Assembly (NCBI RefSeq): GCF_015352455.1 | Contig: NZ_JADKPN010000020.1 | Location: 23,961-87,960 of the forward strand | Length of the DNA stretch: 64,000 nt | Direction: 5' to 3' | Origin: Nocardioides islandensis | Lineage (GTDB): Bacteria; Actinomycetota; Actinomycetes; Propionibacteriales; Nocardioidaceae | In this document: positions 8,692 to 15,101 of the stretch, piece by piece | Layout: each line of letters starts with the position of its first letter | Numbering within the stretch: position 1 is the first letter of the stretch | Position numbers and translations under genes: made by a program | The notes under the pieces: generated by a model | What the model was told of the DNA's origin: nothing | Seen by the model: the letters and a program-made list of their open reading frames with translations, nothing else | Databases searched by the model: none

Positions 8692-8769
8692 GACCTCAGG
8701 CTGTTGCTGAGGTCGACCACCCCGGATCCGGAGGAACCCCTCAGATCAAGTCCCTCGACCCCTCAGATC
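8692..8769 (-). promoter_or_regulatory. Repeat-rich promoter of the small secreted protein
   Basis: GACCTCAG (8692-8699) and CTGAGGTC (8707-8714) form a perfect 8-bp inverted repeat with a 7-base loop. Further upstream ACCCCTCAGATC occurs twice (8736-8747 and 8758-8769), start to start 22 bases, that is two helical turns. All share the core CTCAG. Likely binding sites for an activator, possibly a LuxR-type or response regulator (inference). Confidence 0.5.
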
Positions 8770-8824
8770 CGCACGGGCCACACTCAGGGCATGGGACCGG
8801 CGGGACCCGTGCCGTCCGGCCGCG

Positions 8825-8932
8825 CGGAGGAGCGTGCACGTCCCCAACCTGCTCAGGAAGACCCAGACGGCGTCGCGGCGCGAGGTGAGCGCCCTGGCCC
8901 GGCGGGTCGGATTCGTCAGCGCGCCGGAGTAG
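8825..8932 (+). pseudogene. LuxR-type HTH C-terminal remnant
   Basis: The plus strand here reads RRSVHVPNLLRKTQTASRRE and then VSALARRVGFVSAPE before a TAG at 8930. This is the final helix pair and tail of a LuxR DNA-binding domain (compare the usual SVHVSNILRKTG..SR.EA.ALARR.G pattern). The rest of the regulator is absent: upstream codons are unrelated and there is no start signal. The remnant overlaps the end of the convergent P1 peptidase gene by 17 bases. It marks a deleted regulator gene next to a promoter that still carries repeated boxes. Confidence 0.5.
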
Positions 8933-10007
8933 CCGGCCGCCCGTACGTAGCGAGCGCGGCCAGCAGCAGGTCGTGCGGCAGCTCGTACGCCGCCCGGCCG
9001 CGCGACCGCATCGTCGGCGAGGCCAGGATCGCGTTGAGGATGGCCTCCTCCGTGGCCTCCACGACGGCGTCGAAGAGCGGGTTCATGGCGGCGTTCGACA
9101 GCGTCCGGACGCTGGCCACGACTGTCGGGTCGCCGTCGAGCCGGGCGAACCCGCGGTTGCCGGTCGCGAACGCCAGGAACAGGTCGCCGCTGGAGTTCTC
9201 GCCCACGCCGCCGGTCCGGGCGACGCCGAACGACGCGCGCTGGGCCAGCCGGCGGCACTGGAGCGGCAGCAGGGGAGCGTCCGTCGCGACGATGCCGATG
9301 ATCGAGCCGCTGCCCGGCGGCAGCGACGCGTCGGTGCCGGGCACGACGTCGAGGCCGACCTCCAGCCCCACCGGCACGCCGTTCACGCTGAAGCGCTCGC
9401 GCCGCCCGTGGTTGGCCTGCACCAGCACCCCGACGGTGTGCTCGCCCGCCCTGCGGGACGCCGTACCGATCCCGCCCTTGAAGTCGTGGCACACCATGCC
9501 CGTGCCGCCGCCGACCGAGCCCTCGGCGACCGGGCCGGCCGAGGCCCCCTGGTACGCCGCCTTCGCGTGCTCGGCGGTGACGTGGAAGCCGTCGACGTCG
9601 TTGAGGGTGCCGTCCCACGTCTCGGCGACGACGGGCAAGGCCCACGCCTCGACGCCCTCGGGCAGCTCGGACACCTCGAGCGCGACGAGCGCGTCGCGGA
9701 CGACCCCGACGCTGTGGGTGTTGGTGATGCCGACGGGGGAGTGCAGGAGGCCGACCTCCTCCAGCCACGGCAGCCCCGTCATCTCCCCGTTGCCGTTGAG
9801 ACGGTGGTAGGCGGCGTACACCGGGTCGCTCCACACGTTGCCGTCGTGCGGCACGACCACGGTCACGCCGGTGCGGACGTCGTCGCCCTCGACGACCGTC
9901 GTGTGGCCGACGCGGACGCCCGGTACGTCGGTGATGGCGTCGTGCTCGCCGGGCTCGAGGGTGCCGATCACGATGCCGAGGTCGCGGGCGCGGGGCCGGT
10001 CGCTCAT
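8916..10007 (-). CDS. P1-family aminopeptidase (DmpA-like)
   Basis: A 363-residue N-terminal-nucleophile hydrolase of peptidase family P1 (L-aminopeptidase D-Ala-esterase/amidase, BapA, DmpA). The self-cleavage site is expected between Gly234 and Ser235 in PPGSGSIIGIVATDAP; Ser235 would become the new N-terminal nucleophile. Other family landmarks are AITDVPGVRVGHTTV at the N-terminus, GITNTHSVGVVRDA, GSVGGGTGMVCHDFKGGIGT and the SSGDLFLAFATGN strand. ATG 10007 overlaps the stop of the M20 peptidase gene (ATGA). Together they look like a two-gene peptide or beta-amino-acid degradation unit. Cytoplasmic: no signal peptide. Confidence 0.93.
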   Translation of the reverse strand: MSDRPRARDLGIVIGTLEPGEHDAITDVPGVRVGHTTVVEGDDVRTGVTVVVPHDGNVWSDPVYAAYHRLNGNGEMTGLPWLEEVGLLHSPVGITNTHSVGVVRDALVALEVSELPEGVEAWALPVVAETWDGTLNDVDGFHVTAEHAKAAYQGASAGPVAEGSVGGGTGMVCHDFKGGIGTASRRAGEHTVGVLVQANHGRRERFSVNGVPVGLEVGLDVVPGTDASLPPGSGSIIGIVATDAPLLPLQCRRLAQRASFGVARTGGVGENSSGDLFLAFATGNRGFARLDGDPTVVASVRTLSNAAMNPLFDAVVEATEEAILNAILASPTMRSRGRAAYELPHDLLLAALATYGRPATPAR

Positions 10008-11344
10008 GACAGCAACGTCCTCGCCAGGTGCAGGTGGAACCGCACGGACGCCTCCAGGTCGTCCACGTGCACCCGCTCGTCGGCGTTGTGGTAACCCGAC
10101 TCGAGCACCTCGAGCGGCGTGGTCAGGAAGGGCTGGAAGCCGTAGGCCGCCTGGCAGCCCGCGGCCCGCAGGAAGCTCGAGTCGGTGAACCCGGTGCCCA
10201 GGCTGGGCAACAGCCGGGCGTCGGGGATCTGCGCCGTCACCCACTCGTGGATCGCGGCGACCACGGGCCCGTCGGGCGGGGAGGCGCTGCCGGGGATGAG
10301 CTTGTCGGGCCAGGAGAGGTCGTAGGCGATGCCGTCGCCGATCCGCTCGCGGACCGCCGCCTCCACGTCCGCCTCGGAGGTGCCCGGGAGGATGCGGCAA
10401 TCGAGCTCGACCCAGGCCCGGCTCGGCATCACGTTGAGTGCGTCGGAGGCGCCGACCCGCGTCGGCGCCAGGGTGGTGCCCGCCAGGGCCGGCAGCCAGT
10501 GCTCGAGCTCGGGGTGGAGACGGGCGGCGGATGCGAGCGCGGAGGGGAGGTCGTCGCCGGCCGCGTAGGAGTTACCGAGAAGCACCTCGAGCATCCGGGC
10601 GACCAGCGGGTGCTCGACGGGCGCCGGCAGGCCGCGCCCGATGCGGGCCAGCACCTCGCCCAGGTGCGGCACGGCGTTGTCGGCCTTGCTCGGGGTGCTG
10701 GCGTGCCCGGCCTCGCCCAGCGCCGTCACCCGAGCGGGGAAGGTGCCCTTCTCGCCGATCGCCAGTCCGACCAGGGTGCGTCCGTCGACCAGCTCGAGGC
10801 GCTCGCCCCCGCCCTCGTTGACGCTGCGGTCCGGGCGGATGTCGGGCCGGGCGTCGAGCAGCCACCTCATGCCGACGTCCGCCATCCCGTCCTCCTCGTC
10901 GGCCACGGCGAGCAGCCAGAGGTCTCCCCGCGGCCGCCACCCGGACCGGACGAGCTCCTTGATCGCGACGGCGCGGGCGGCGACGTGGCCCTTGGTGTCG
11001 ATGGCGCCGCGGCCCCAGAGGTAGCCGTCGTCGTCGACGAGCGCCTCGAACGGCGGTTGGGTCCAGTCGCGGGCGTCGACCGGGACGACGTCCGTGTGAC
11101 CGACGAAGGCCAGGCTGGGCGCCGTGCTCCTGTCGGTTCCTGGGACCCTGGCCACCAGGTTCGCACGGTGGTCGAAGCCCTCGCGGGCGACCAGCTCGCA
11201 CTCGACACCGGCGTCCTCGAGGTAGTCGGCCAGGTGCCGCGCCACCAGCGTCTCGTTCCCCTCGTGCACGCCGAACGCGTTGCTGGTGTCCAGCCGGATG
11301 ATGTCGCGGGCGAGCTCGACGACCTCGGTGTGGAGAGGATCCAT
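10004..11344 (-). CDS. M20-family metallopeptidase
   Basis: A 446-residue zinc exopeptidase of the M20/M25/M40 group (ArgE/DapE/carboxypeptidase type). Zinc ligands and catalytic residues are recognisable: His and Asp in FVGHTDVVPVD, the bridging Asp in WGRGAIDTKG, the general base and ligand in VADEEDGM, and the final His in the C-terminal YHNADERVHVDDLEASVRF. The dimerisation domain lies about residues 200-330. The gene heads an operon with the P1 peptidase. Its ATG is preceded at six bases by TAGCGT, so the message is probably leaderless; an excellent hairpin separates it from the upstream ABC genes. Confidence 0.92.
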   Translation of the reverse strand: MDPLHTEVVELARDIIRLDTSNAFGVHEGNETLVARHLADYLEDAGVECELVAREGFDHRANLVARVPGTDRSTAPSLAFVGHTDVVPVDARDWTQPPFEALVDDDGYLWGRGAIDTKGHVAARAVAIKELVRSGWRPRGDLWLLAVADEEDGMADVGMRWLLDARPDIRPDRSVNEGGGERLELVDGRTLVGLAIGEKGTFPARVTALGEAGHASTPSKADNAVPHLGEVLARIGRGLPAPVEHPLVARMLEVLLGNSYAAGDDLPSALASAARLHPELEHWLPALAGTTLAPTRVGASDALNVMPSRAWVELDCRILPGTSEADVEAAVRERIGDGIAYDLSWPDKLIPGSASPPDGPVVAAIHEWVTAQIPDARLLPSLGTGFTDSSFLRAAGCQAAYGFQPFLTTPLEVLESGYHNADERVHVDDLEASVRFHLHLARTLLS

Positions 11345-11350
11345 GCCGGG

Positions 11351-11356
11351 ACGCTA
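11351..11356 (-). promoter_or_regulatory. -10 element, leaderless M20 gene
   Basis: TAGCGT on the minus strand, followed by exactly six bases and the ATG at 11344. It lies just after the terminator hairpin of the preceding operon. Confidence 0.5.
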
Positions 11357-11362
11357 GCGCGC

Positions 11363-11395
11363 GAAAGGCCCGGCCCCCCGTGGGCCGGGCCTTTC
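11363..11395 (-). terminator. Strong hairpin terminator after the ABC-2 operon
   Basis: A perfect 14-bp stem: arms GAAAGGCCCGGCCC (11363-11376) and GGGCCGGGCCTTTC (11382-11395) around a 5-base loop. It lies 10 bases after the stop of the ABC permease gene and before the M20 gene promoter. The sequence reads equally on both strands, with an A-rich base and no T tract, as usual in high-GC actinobacteria. Confidence 0.85.
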
Positions 11396-11405
11396 ACGAG
11401 TCGGG

Positions 11406-12227
11406 CTACTTCACCTCGGACCGCAGCACGCGCCAGAGGCCGAAGGCCAGCGGCAGCAGCAGCCACACGGTGCCGGTCACGGCGAGCTGAGCCCACTGCG
11501 TGGGTCCGTAGCCGCCGTCGAAGAGGCCGGTCTGGTTCCACTGGAAGTCCACCCACGGCTGCGCGTCGGCGTACCAGTCCTGAGCGCCGGCCAGCAGGGC
11601 CGAGAGGGTCGGGAGCACCATGGCGTACACGAAGTAGCCCACGATGGCCGCCGCCGAGTTGCGGAACAGCACGCCCAGGGCGAAGCCCATCAGCAGGCCG
11701 AGCCCGTTGCCGGCGAGGATGTAGAGGACCTCGCTGACGGTCATGTCCCAGGTCGTGGGCACGCCCGCCAGCTGGCTGCCGACGACGTTGCCGAGCGCGC
11801 CGACCGCGAGGGCGACCAGGATCGAGACGATCCCGACCAGCACGGTGTCGACGAGCTTGGCCGCGACCACGCGGCTGCGGCTCGGCACCATCGTGAAGGT
11901 GGTCAGCCCGGTCCGCTGGCTCCACTCGCTGGTGATCGAGAGGGCCGCGATGATCGGCAGCACGATCGTCATCGGGATGCCGATGGCGCCCGCGAAGCTG
12001 TCGTAGGTGATCTGGTCGTCCGGCGCGAACAGGATGACGGACCCGGTTGCGATGACGGCCAGGATCACGACGCTGGACATCAGCCAGAAGCCCGAGCGGG
12101 TGTCGAACATCTTGCGGAGCTCGACGCCCATGACCGTGCGCATCGGGATCGGTGCGTACGTCGGGCGCTCGGCGTGCGCGGGCCGCTCCACCGTGGAGGT
12201 GGTGACGGGGATGGTGGCGGTGCTCAT
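11406..12227 (-). CDS. ABC-2 type transporter permease
   Basis: A 273-residue integral membrane protein with an extended cytoplasmic N-terminus (about 38 residues) and six predicted hydrophobic segments, from SGFWLMSSVVILAVIATGSV to LAVTGTVWLLLPLAFGLWRV. VELRKMFDTRSGFW is the usual entry motif of ABC-2 exporter permeases. SITSEWSQRTGLTTFTMVP is also characteristic of this bacteriocin/multidrug export group. ATG 12227 overlaps the stop of the ATPase gene (ATGA). With that ATPase it should form a homodimeric two-component exporter; the substrate is unknown. A strong terminator follows. Confidence 0.88.
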   Translation of the reverse strand: MSTATIPVTTSTVERPAHAERPTYAPIPMRTVMGVELRKMFDTRSGFWLMSSVVILAVIATGSVILFAPDDQITYDSFAGAIGIPMTIVLPIIAALSITSEWSQRTGLTTFTMVPSRSRVVAAKLVDTVLVGIVSILVALAVGALGNVVGSQLAGVPTTWDMTVSEVLYILAGNGLGLLMGFALGVLFRNSAAAIVGYFVYAMVLPTLSALLAGAQDWYADAQPWVDFQWNQTGLFDGGYGPTQWAQLAVTGTVWLLLPLAFGLWRVLRSEVK

Positions 12228-13141
12228 GCTGCTGCTCCTTGCTGGAGGTCGTGGGTGTCGTCTCGTTGGGTGTCGGCGGTGAGGGCGAGGAACATCTCCT
12301 CGAGGCCGGCGCCGTCGGCCGGCCGCAGCTCGCGGAGGGCGATGCCGGCGGCCAGGGCGATGTCGCCCACCTCGTCGGTGGAGGCGTCGGTGCGCAGGCC
12401 CTGCTGCGACTGCTCGGCCGGGTGACCGGCCGCGACCAGCGCCGCGGCCAGACGGGCCGGGTCGGTCGCGCGGACGTAGGTACCGGCGGCCTCGAGCAGC
12501 TCGTGCTTGGTGCCCTGGGCGACCACGCGGCCCTGCCCGATCACGATGATGTCGTCGGCGATGACCTCGATCTCGTGCAGCAGGTGGCTGGACAGCAGCA
12601 CGGTGCCGCCCTGGTTGGCGTACCCGCGCAGCAGGTCGCGCATCCACCGGATGCCGGCCGGGTCGAGGCCGTTGGCGGGCTCGTCGAGGATCAGCACCTC
12701 CGGGTCGCCGATGAGGGCGGCCGCGATGCCGAGGCGCTGGCGCATGCCGAGGGAGTAGTCGCGGACCCGGCGGCCGGCCTCCTCGTCGGTGAGGCTGACG
12801 AGGGCGAGCATCTCCTCGACCCGGGACTTCGGCATCCGCATGGTGCGCTGGGCCAGGGTGAGGATCTCGCGGCCGGTGCGGCCGGCGTGCTGCGCCGAGG
12901 CGTCGAGCAGCACGCCGACCTCACGCCCCGGGTTGGGCAGCTCGGAGAAGTGGCGGCCGAGGATGGTGGCCTCGCCGGAGGACGCCGGGGTGAGCCCGAC
13001 CATGATGCGCATGGTGGTGGACTTGCCGGCGCCGTTGGGGCCCAGGAAGCCGGTGACCCGGCCGGGCTGGGCGCTGAACGTCACGTCGTCGACGGCGCGG
13101 AAGCCGCCGTACGTCTTGGTCAGGTGGGAGACGGTGATCAT
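12224..13141 (-). CDS. ABC-2 type transporter, ATP-binding protein
   Basis: A 305-residue ATPase of the DrrA/NodI-like exporter class. Walker A is GPNGAGKST (about residues 34-42), the signature is YSLGMRQRLGIA (a LSGGQ variant typical of this class) and Walker B is VLILDEPANGLDP. A C-terminal extension after about residue 215 includes YVRATDPARLAAALVAAGHP and ELRPADGAGLEEMFLALT, the usual regulatory tail. First gene of the exporter operon; ATG 13141 is preceded at 68 bases by an inverted repeat (13209-13232). Drug, lipid or peptide efflux is likely. Confidence 0.92.
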   Translation of the reverse strand: MITVSHLTKTYGGFRAVDDVTFSAQPGRVTGFLGPNGAGKSTTMRIMVGLTPASSGEATILGRHFSELPNPGREVGVLLDASAQHAGRTGREILTLAQRTMRMPKSRVEEMLALVSLTDEEAGRRVRDYSLGMRQRLGIAAALIGDPEVLILDEPANGLDPAGIRWMRDLLRGYANQGGTVLLSSHLLHEIEVIADDIIVIGQGRVVAQGTKHELLEAAGTYVRATDPARLAAALVAAGHPAEQSQQGLRTDASTDEVGDIALAAGIALRELRPADGAGLEEMFLALTADTQRDDTHDLQQGAAA

Positions 13142-13208
13142 GGGCGTCAGCCTGGTTGACCGGAGGCCCCCACCGCTTCGGGGACGAGCCCTGGCGCGGA
13201 CCTGACTT

Positions 13209-13232
13209 CGACCCTGAGTGGGGTCAGGGTCG
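13209..13232 (-). promoter_or_regulatory. Inverted repeat upstream of the ABC-2 operon
   Basis: CGACCCTGA (13209-13217) and TCAGGGTCG (13224-13232) are a perfect 9-bp inverted repeat with a 6-base spacer, 68 bases upstream of the ATPase start in a 128-base gap. The geometry resembles operators of MerR-type or similar dimeric regulators. It could also be the terminator of the GNAT gene, which ends at 13270 on the same strand, but there is no run of T. Confidence 0.45.
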
Positions 13233-13269
13233 GACCCCGAGAAGTAGGCCCGAGAGGTGTGCCCGAGGG

Positions 13270-14058
13270 CTACCCCTCCGGCTTGCGCTCGACGCCCACC
13301 TGGACCTCGGAGTCGGTGAACCCGACGCTCCGGTAGACGCGGATCGCGAGGTACGCGGGGTCGGCCACCATCACCAGCGTCTCGGCCTCGAGGTCGGCGA
13401 AGCCGAACCGGCTGATCTCGTGCACCAGCGTCCCGGCCAGGCCCCGGCCGCGGGCGTCCGGGTGCGTCTTGACCGTCTGGAACCTGGCCAGCCCGGGGGA
13501 GGCGCGGAACAGCCCCATCGAGGACATCAGCCGCCCGTCCTCGAACGCTCCCCACCACTGCCCGTGCCCCGCGTCGACCAGCCGGCGGAACTGTCGGGTG
13601 CGTCCCTCGCTGAACTCCAGGTCGTACCCGATCGACTCACCCACCATCGTCAGCTCGACCTGCTGAGCCCAGTCGTCGTCGGAGTCGAGCGGGCGGTACG
13701 TCGCCTCGTGGTTCGGCCTCGGCGGCGCGTGCACCGACGTCGCCGTCATCACGCTCGAGAGCTCGGAGTCCAGCCCGAGGTCGGTGAAGGACGACGAGTC
13801 GGCCGCACTGCCCGCCGTACCGTCGATCCCGAACGCGCGGTGCCTGGCCGTCGGGAACTCCGCCTCGAACGCGCCCAGCCACTGCCGGGCATCGGCCGCG
13901 TCGGCCGGCGGCCCGGCCAGCAGCAGGAAGTTGCCCCACCAGAACGTCGGGTTGTCGGGCGTCCGTACGACGAGGTGGTCGCCCCGGTCCTCGACCGTGC
14001 TGCCGGAGACCTCCAGCAGGGCGATGTCCGTCCGCCACCCGAGTCCCTGGATGTCCAT
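13270..14058 (-). CDS. GNAT-family N-acetyltransferase
   Basis: A 262-residue protein whose C-terminal half is a GNAT acetyltransferase: GQWWGAFEDGRLMSSMGLF (beta strands), RFQTVKTHPDARGRGLAGTL with the acetyl-CoA P-loop R-G-R-G-L-A, and AYLAIRVYRSVGFTDSE near the end. The N-terminal 130 residues (WRTDIALLEVSG, FWWGNFLLLAGPP) look like a degenerate second GNAT repeat. ATG 14058 is chosen over longer in-frame starts because TACGGT lies seven bases upstream, giving a leaderless message. The acceptor substrate is unknown. Confidence 0.85.
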   Translation of the reverse strand: MDIQGLGWRTDIALLEVSGSTVEDRGDHLVVRTPDNPTFWWGNFLLLAGPPADAADARQWLGAFEAEFPTARHRAFGIDGTAGSAADSSSFTDLGLDSELSSVMTATSVHAPPRPNHEATYRPLDSDDDWAQQVELTMVGESIGYDLEFSEGRTRQFRRLVDAGHGQWWGAFEDGRLMSSMGLFRASPGLARFQTVKTHPDARGRGLAGTLVHEISRFGFADLEAETLVMVADPAYLAIRVYRSVGFTDSEVQVGVERKPEG

Positions 14059-14065
14059 GGCGGGC

Positions 14066-14071
14066 ACCGTA
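14066..14071 (-). promoter_or_regulatory. -10 element, leaderless GNAT gene
   Basis: TACGGT on the minus strand, seven bases before the ATG at 14058. Confidence 0.45.
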
Positions 14072-14078
14072 GCCCGCT

Positions 14079-14146
14079 GGTCGAGGAGGGCGCGCCGCCG
14101 CCCGTCACGAGACCCGCGCTCGTGCGACCTCGTACCTCGTGCTCGA
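14079..14146. repeat. Intergenic GGTCGAG-type repeat
   Basis: GCTGGTCGAGGAGGGCG begins at 14077 and GCTCGAC recurs at 14140-14146 in a G/C-rich non-coding mosaic. Related sequences occur in several other gaps of this window (20134-20280, 33856-33870, 50983-51087, 61626-61660), so this is one copy of a dispersed intergenic element. Confidence 0.45.
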
Positions 14147-14158
14147 CTGCTCGTCTCA

Positions 14159-14194
14159 TTGACTTCGAACACGTGTTCGATCGACACTGGCGAG
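14159..14194 (+). promoter_or_regulatory. LexA-controlled promoter with a perfect SOS box
   Basis: TCGAACACGTGTTCGA (14165-14180) is a perfect 16-bp palindrome matching the actinobacterial LexA consensus TCGAAC-N4-GTTCGA. It lies between a -35-like TTGACT (14159-14164) and a weak -10-like GACACT (14183-14188), with 18 bases between, and GACACT is six bases before the ATG at 14195. LexA bound here would block the promoter directly. Confidence 0.85.
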
Positions 14195-14626
14195 ATGGCG
14201 TGGGGGTTCGTGCACGAGGAGCAGCGCAAGGGAGCGGGTGTGTCCCGCACGCCCGGCACCGAGGGGTTCGCGCCGGCGGGCTGGCCGGCCCAGGTGCGGC
14301 CGCCGGGGGCGCCTGGGTGGGAGGCGACCGCGGCGGAGTGGCTGCTGGACCTGTGTCCGGCCGACTGGCGGGGCTACCCCGGCCTGCGCCGGCACCTGGT
14401 GGTGCTGGCGAGGTTCGCGCTCATGCACGTCGAGGCCGGCCAGGCGGCCGCGGCGCGCGGGCTGAGCGAGACGCGCGCCGACCTGCGCGACGTGGCCGAC
14501 CTCGACGTGGTCGAGGCCGCGGTGCAGACCTGGCAGCTCGAGCAGGCCCGCCTGGTCGGGCTGCGCCGGGCGGTCGGGCTGGTGGAGGAGGCAATCCGTG
14601 GCCGGCGCTACACGGCACGGCTGTAG
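14195..14626 (+). CDS. Uncharacterised protein under LexA (SOS) control
   Basis: A 143-residue soluble protein that I cannot assign to a characterised family. It starts MAWGFVHEEQRKGAG, has a Pro/Gly-rich stretch to about residue 45, then a helical domain with EWLLDLCPADWRGYPGLRRH, ARFALMHVEAGQAAAARGLS and AAVQTWQLEQARLVGLRRAV, ending RRYTARL. No signal peptide, membrane segment or catalytic motif is visible. Proteins of similar pattern are, as far as I recall, conserved but unnamed in actinobacteria. ATG 14195 is fixed by the promoter 15 bases downstream of a perfect SOS box. A NUDIX hydrolase gene follows after 22 bases on its own leaderless promoter. A DNA-damage role is inferred only from the operator. 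Confidence 0.8.
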   Translation: MAWGFVHEEQRKGAGVSRTPGTEGFAPAGWPAQVRPPGAPGWEATAAEWLLDLCPADWRGYPGLRRHLVVLARFALMHVEAGQAAAARGLSETRADLRDVADLDVVEAAVQTWQLEQARLVGLRRAVGLVEEAIRGRRYTARL

Positions 14627-14636
14627 GGGCGCTCTC

Positions 14637-14642
14637 TAGGGT
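14637..14642 (+). promoter_or_regulatory. -10 element, leaderless NUDIX gene
   Basis: TAGGGT, six bases before the GTG at 14649. Confidence 0.5.
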
Positions 14643-14648
14643 GAACCC

Positions 14649-15092
14649 GTGGATGGTCGACGGCACTTCTCGGGCGTGCTGCTGGTCGACCCGAGGGGGT
14701 GGGTCCTGCTCCAGGAGCGCGACGAGCACCCGCGCATCGACCCCGACTGCTGGGGGCTGGTCGGCGGCCACGTCGACCCCGGCGAGGACGTCGAGACCGC
14801 GGCGTACCGCGAGCTCACCGAGGAGACCGAGGTCGCCGCCGTGCCCGGCAGCCTGCGCTGGTTCGGCGAGTTCGAGGTCGACCACACCGCCGCCTACGGC
14901 ACGTGGGACCTGATGGCGGTGTACGCCGCGGCCACCGACCTCGAGGACGGCGACATCGTGTGCCACGAGGGCCGGCGGATCGTGTTCGTCGACCCGGGGA
15001 CGGTGCCGGGGCTGCGGTTGACCAAGGGAGCCGCGGTGATCCTGCCGGCGTTCCTGCTGTCGGACCTCTACAGGGACCTCACCTCTCACTAG
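14649..15092 (+). CDS. NUDIX hydrolase
   Basis: A 147-residue NUDIX-fold pyrophosphohydrolase. The Nudix box is clear: GHVDPGEDVETAAYREL followed by TEETEV, matching G-x5-E-x7-REU-x-EE with Glu in place of the usual Gly two positions after EE. The preceding WGLVGGH strand and the downstream DGDIVCHEGRRIVFVDP fit the family. Its reading frame ends in TAG, and that TAG doubles as the start of the -10 hexamer of the next gene. It follows the LexA-box gene by 22 bases. Nucleotide sanitation is one possible role, but substrates of NUDIX enzymes cannot be read from sequence. Confidence 0.9.
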   Translation: MDGRRHFSGVLLVDPRGWVLLQERDEHPRIDPDCWGLVGGHVDPGEDVETAAYRELTEETEVAAVPGSLRWFGEFEVDHTAAYGTWDLMAVYAAATDLEDGDIVCHEGRRIVFVDPGTVPGLRLTKGAAVILPAFLLSDLYRDLTSH

Positions 15093-15095
15093 CCT
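15090..15095 (+). promoter_or_regulatory. -10 element, leaderless STAND gene
   Basis: TAGCCT, six bases before the GTG at 15102; its first three bases are the stop codon of the NUDIX gene. Confidence 0.5.
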
Positions 15096-15101
15096 GGACG
15101 C

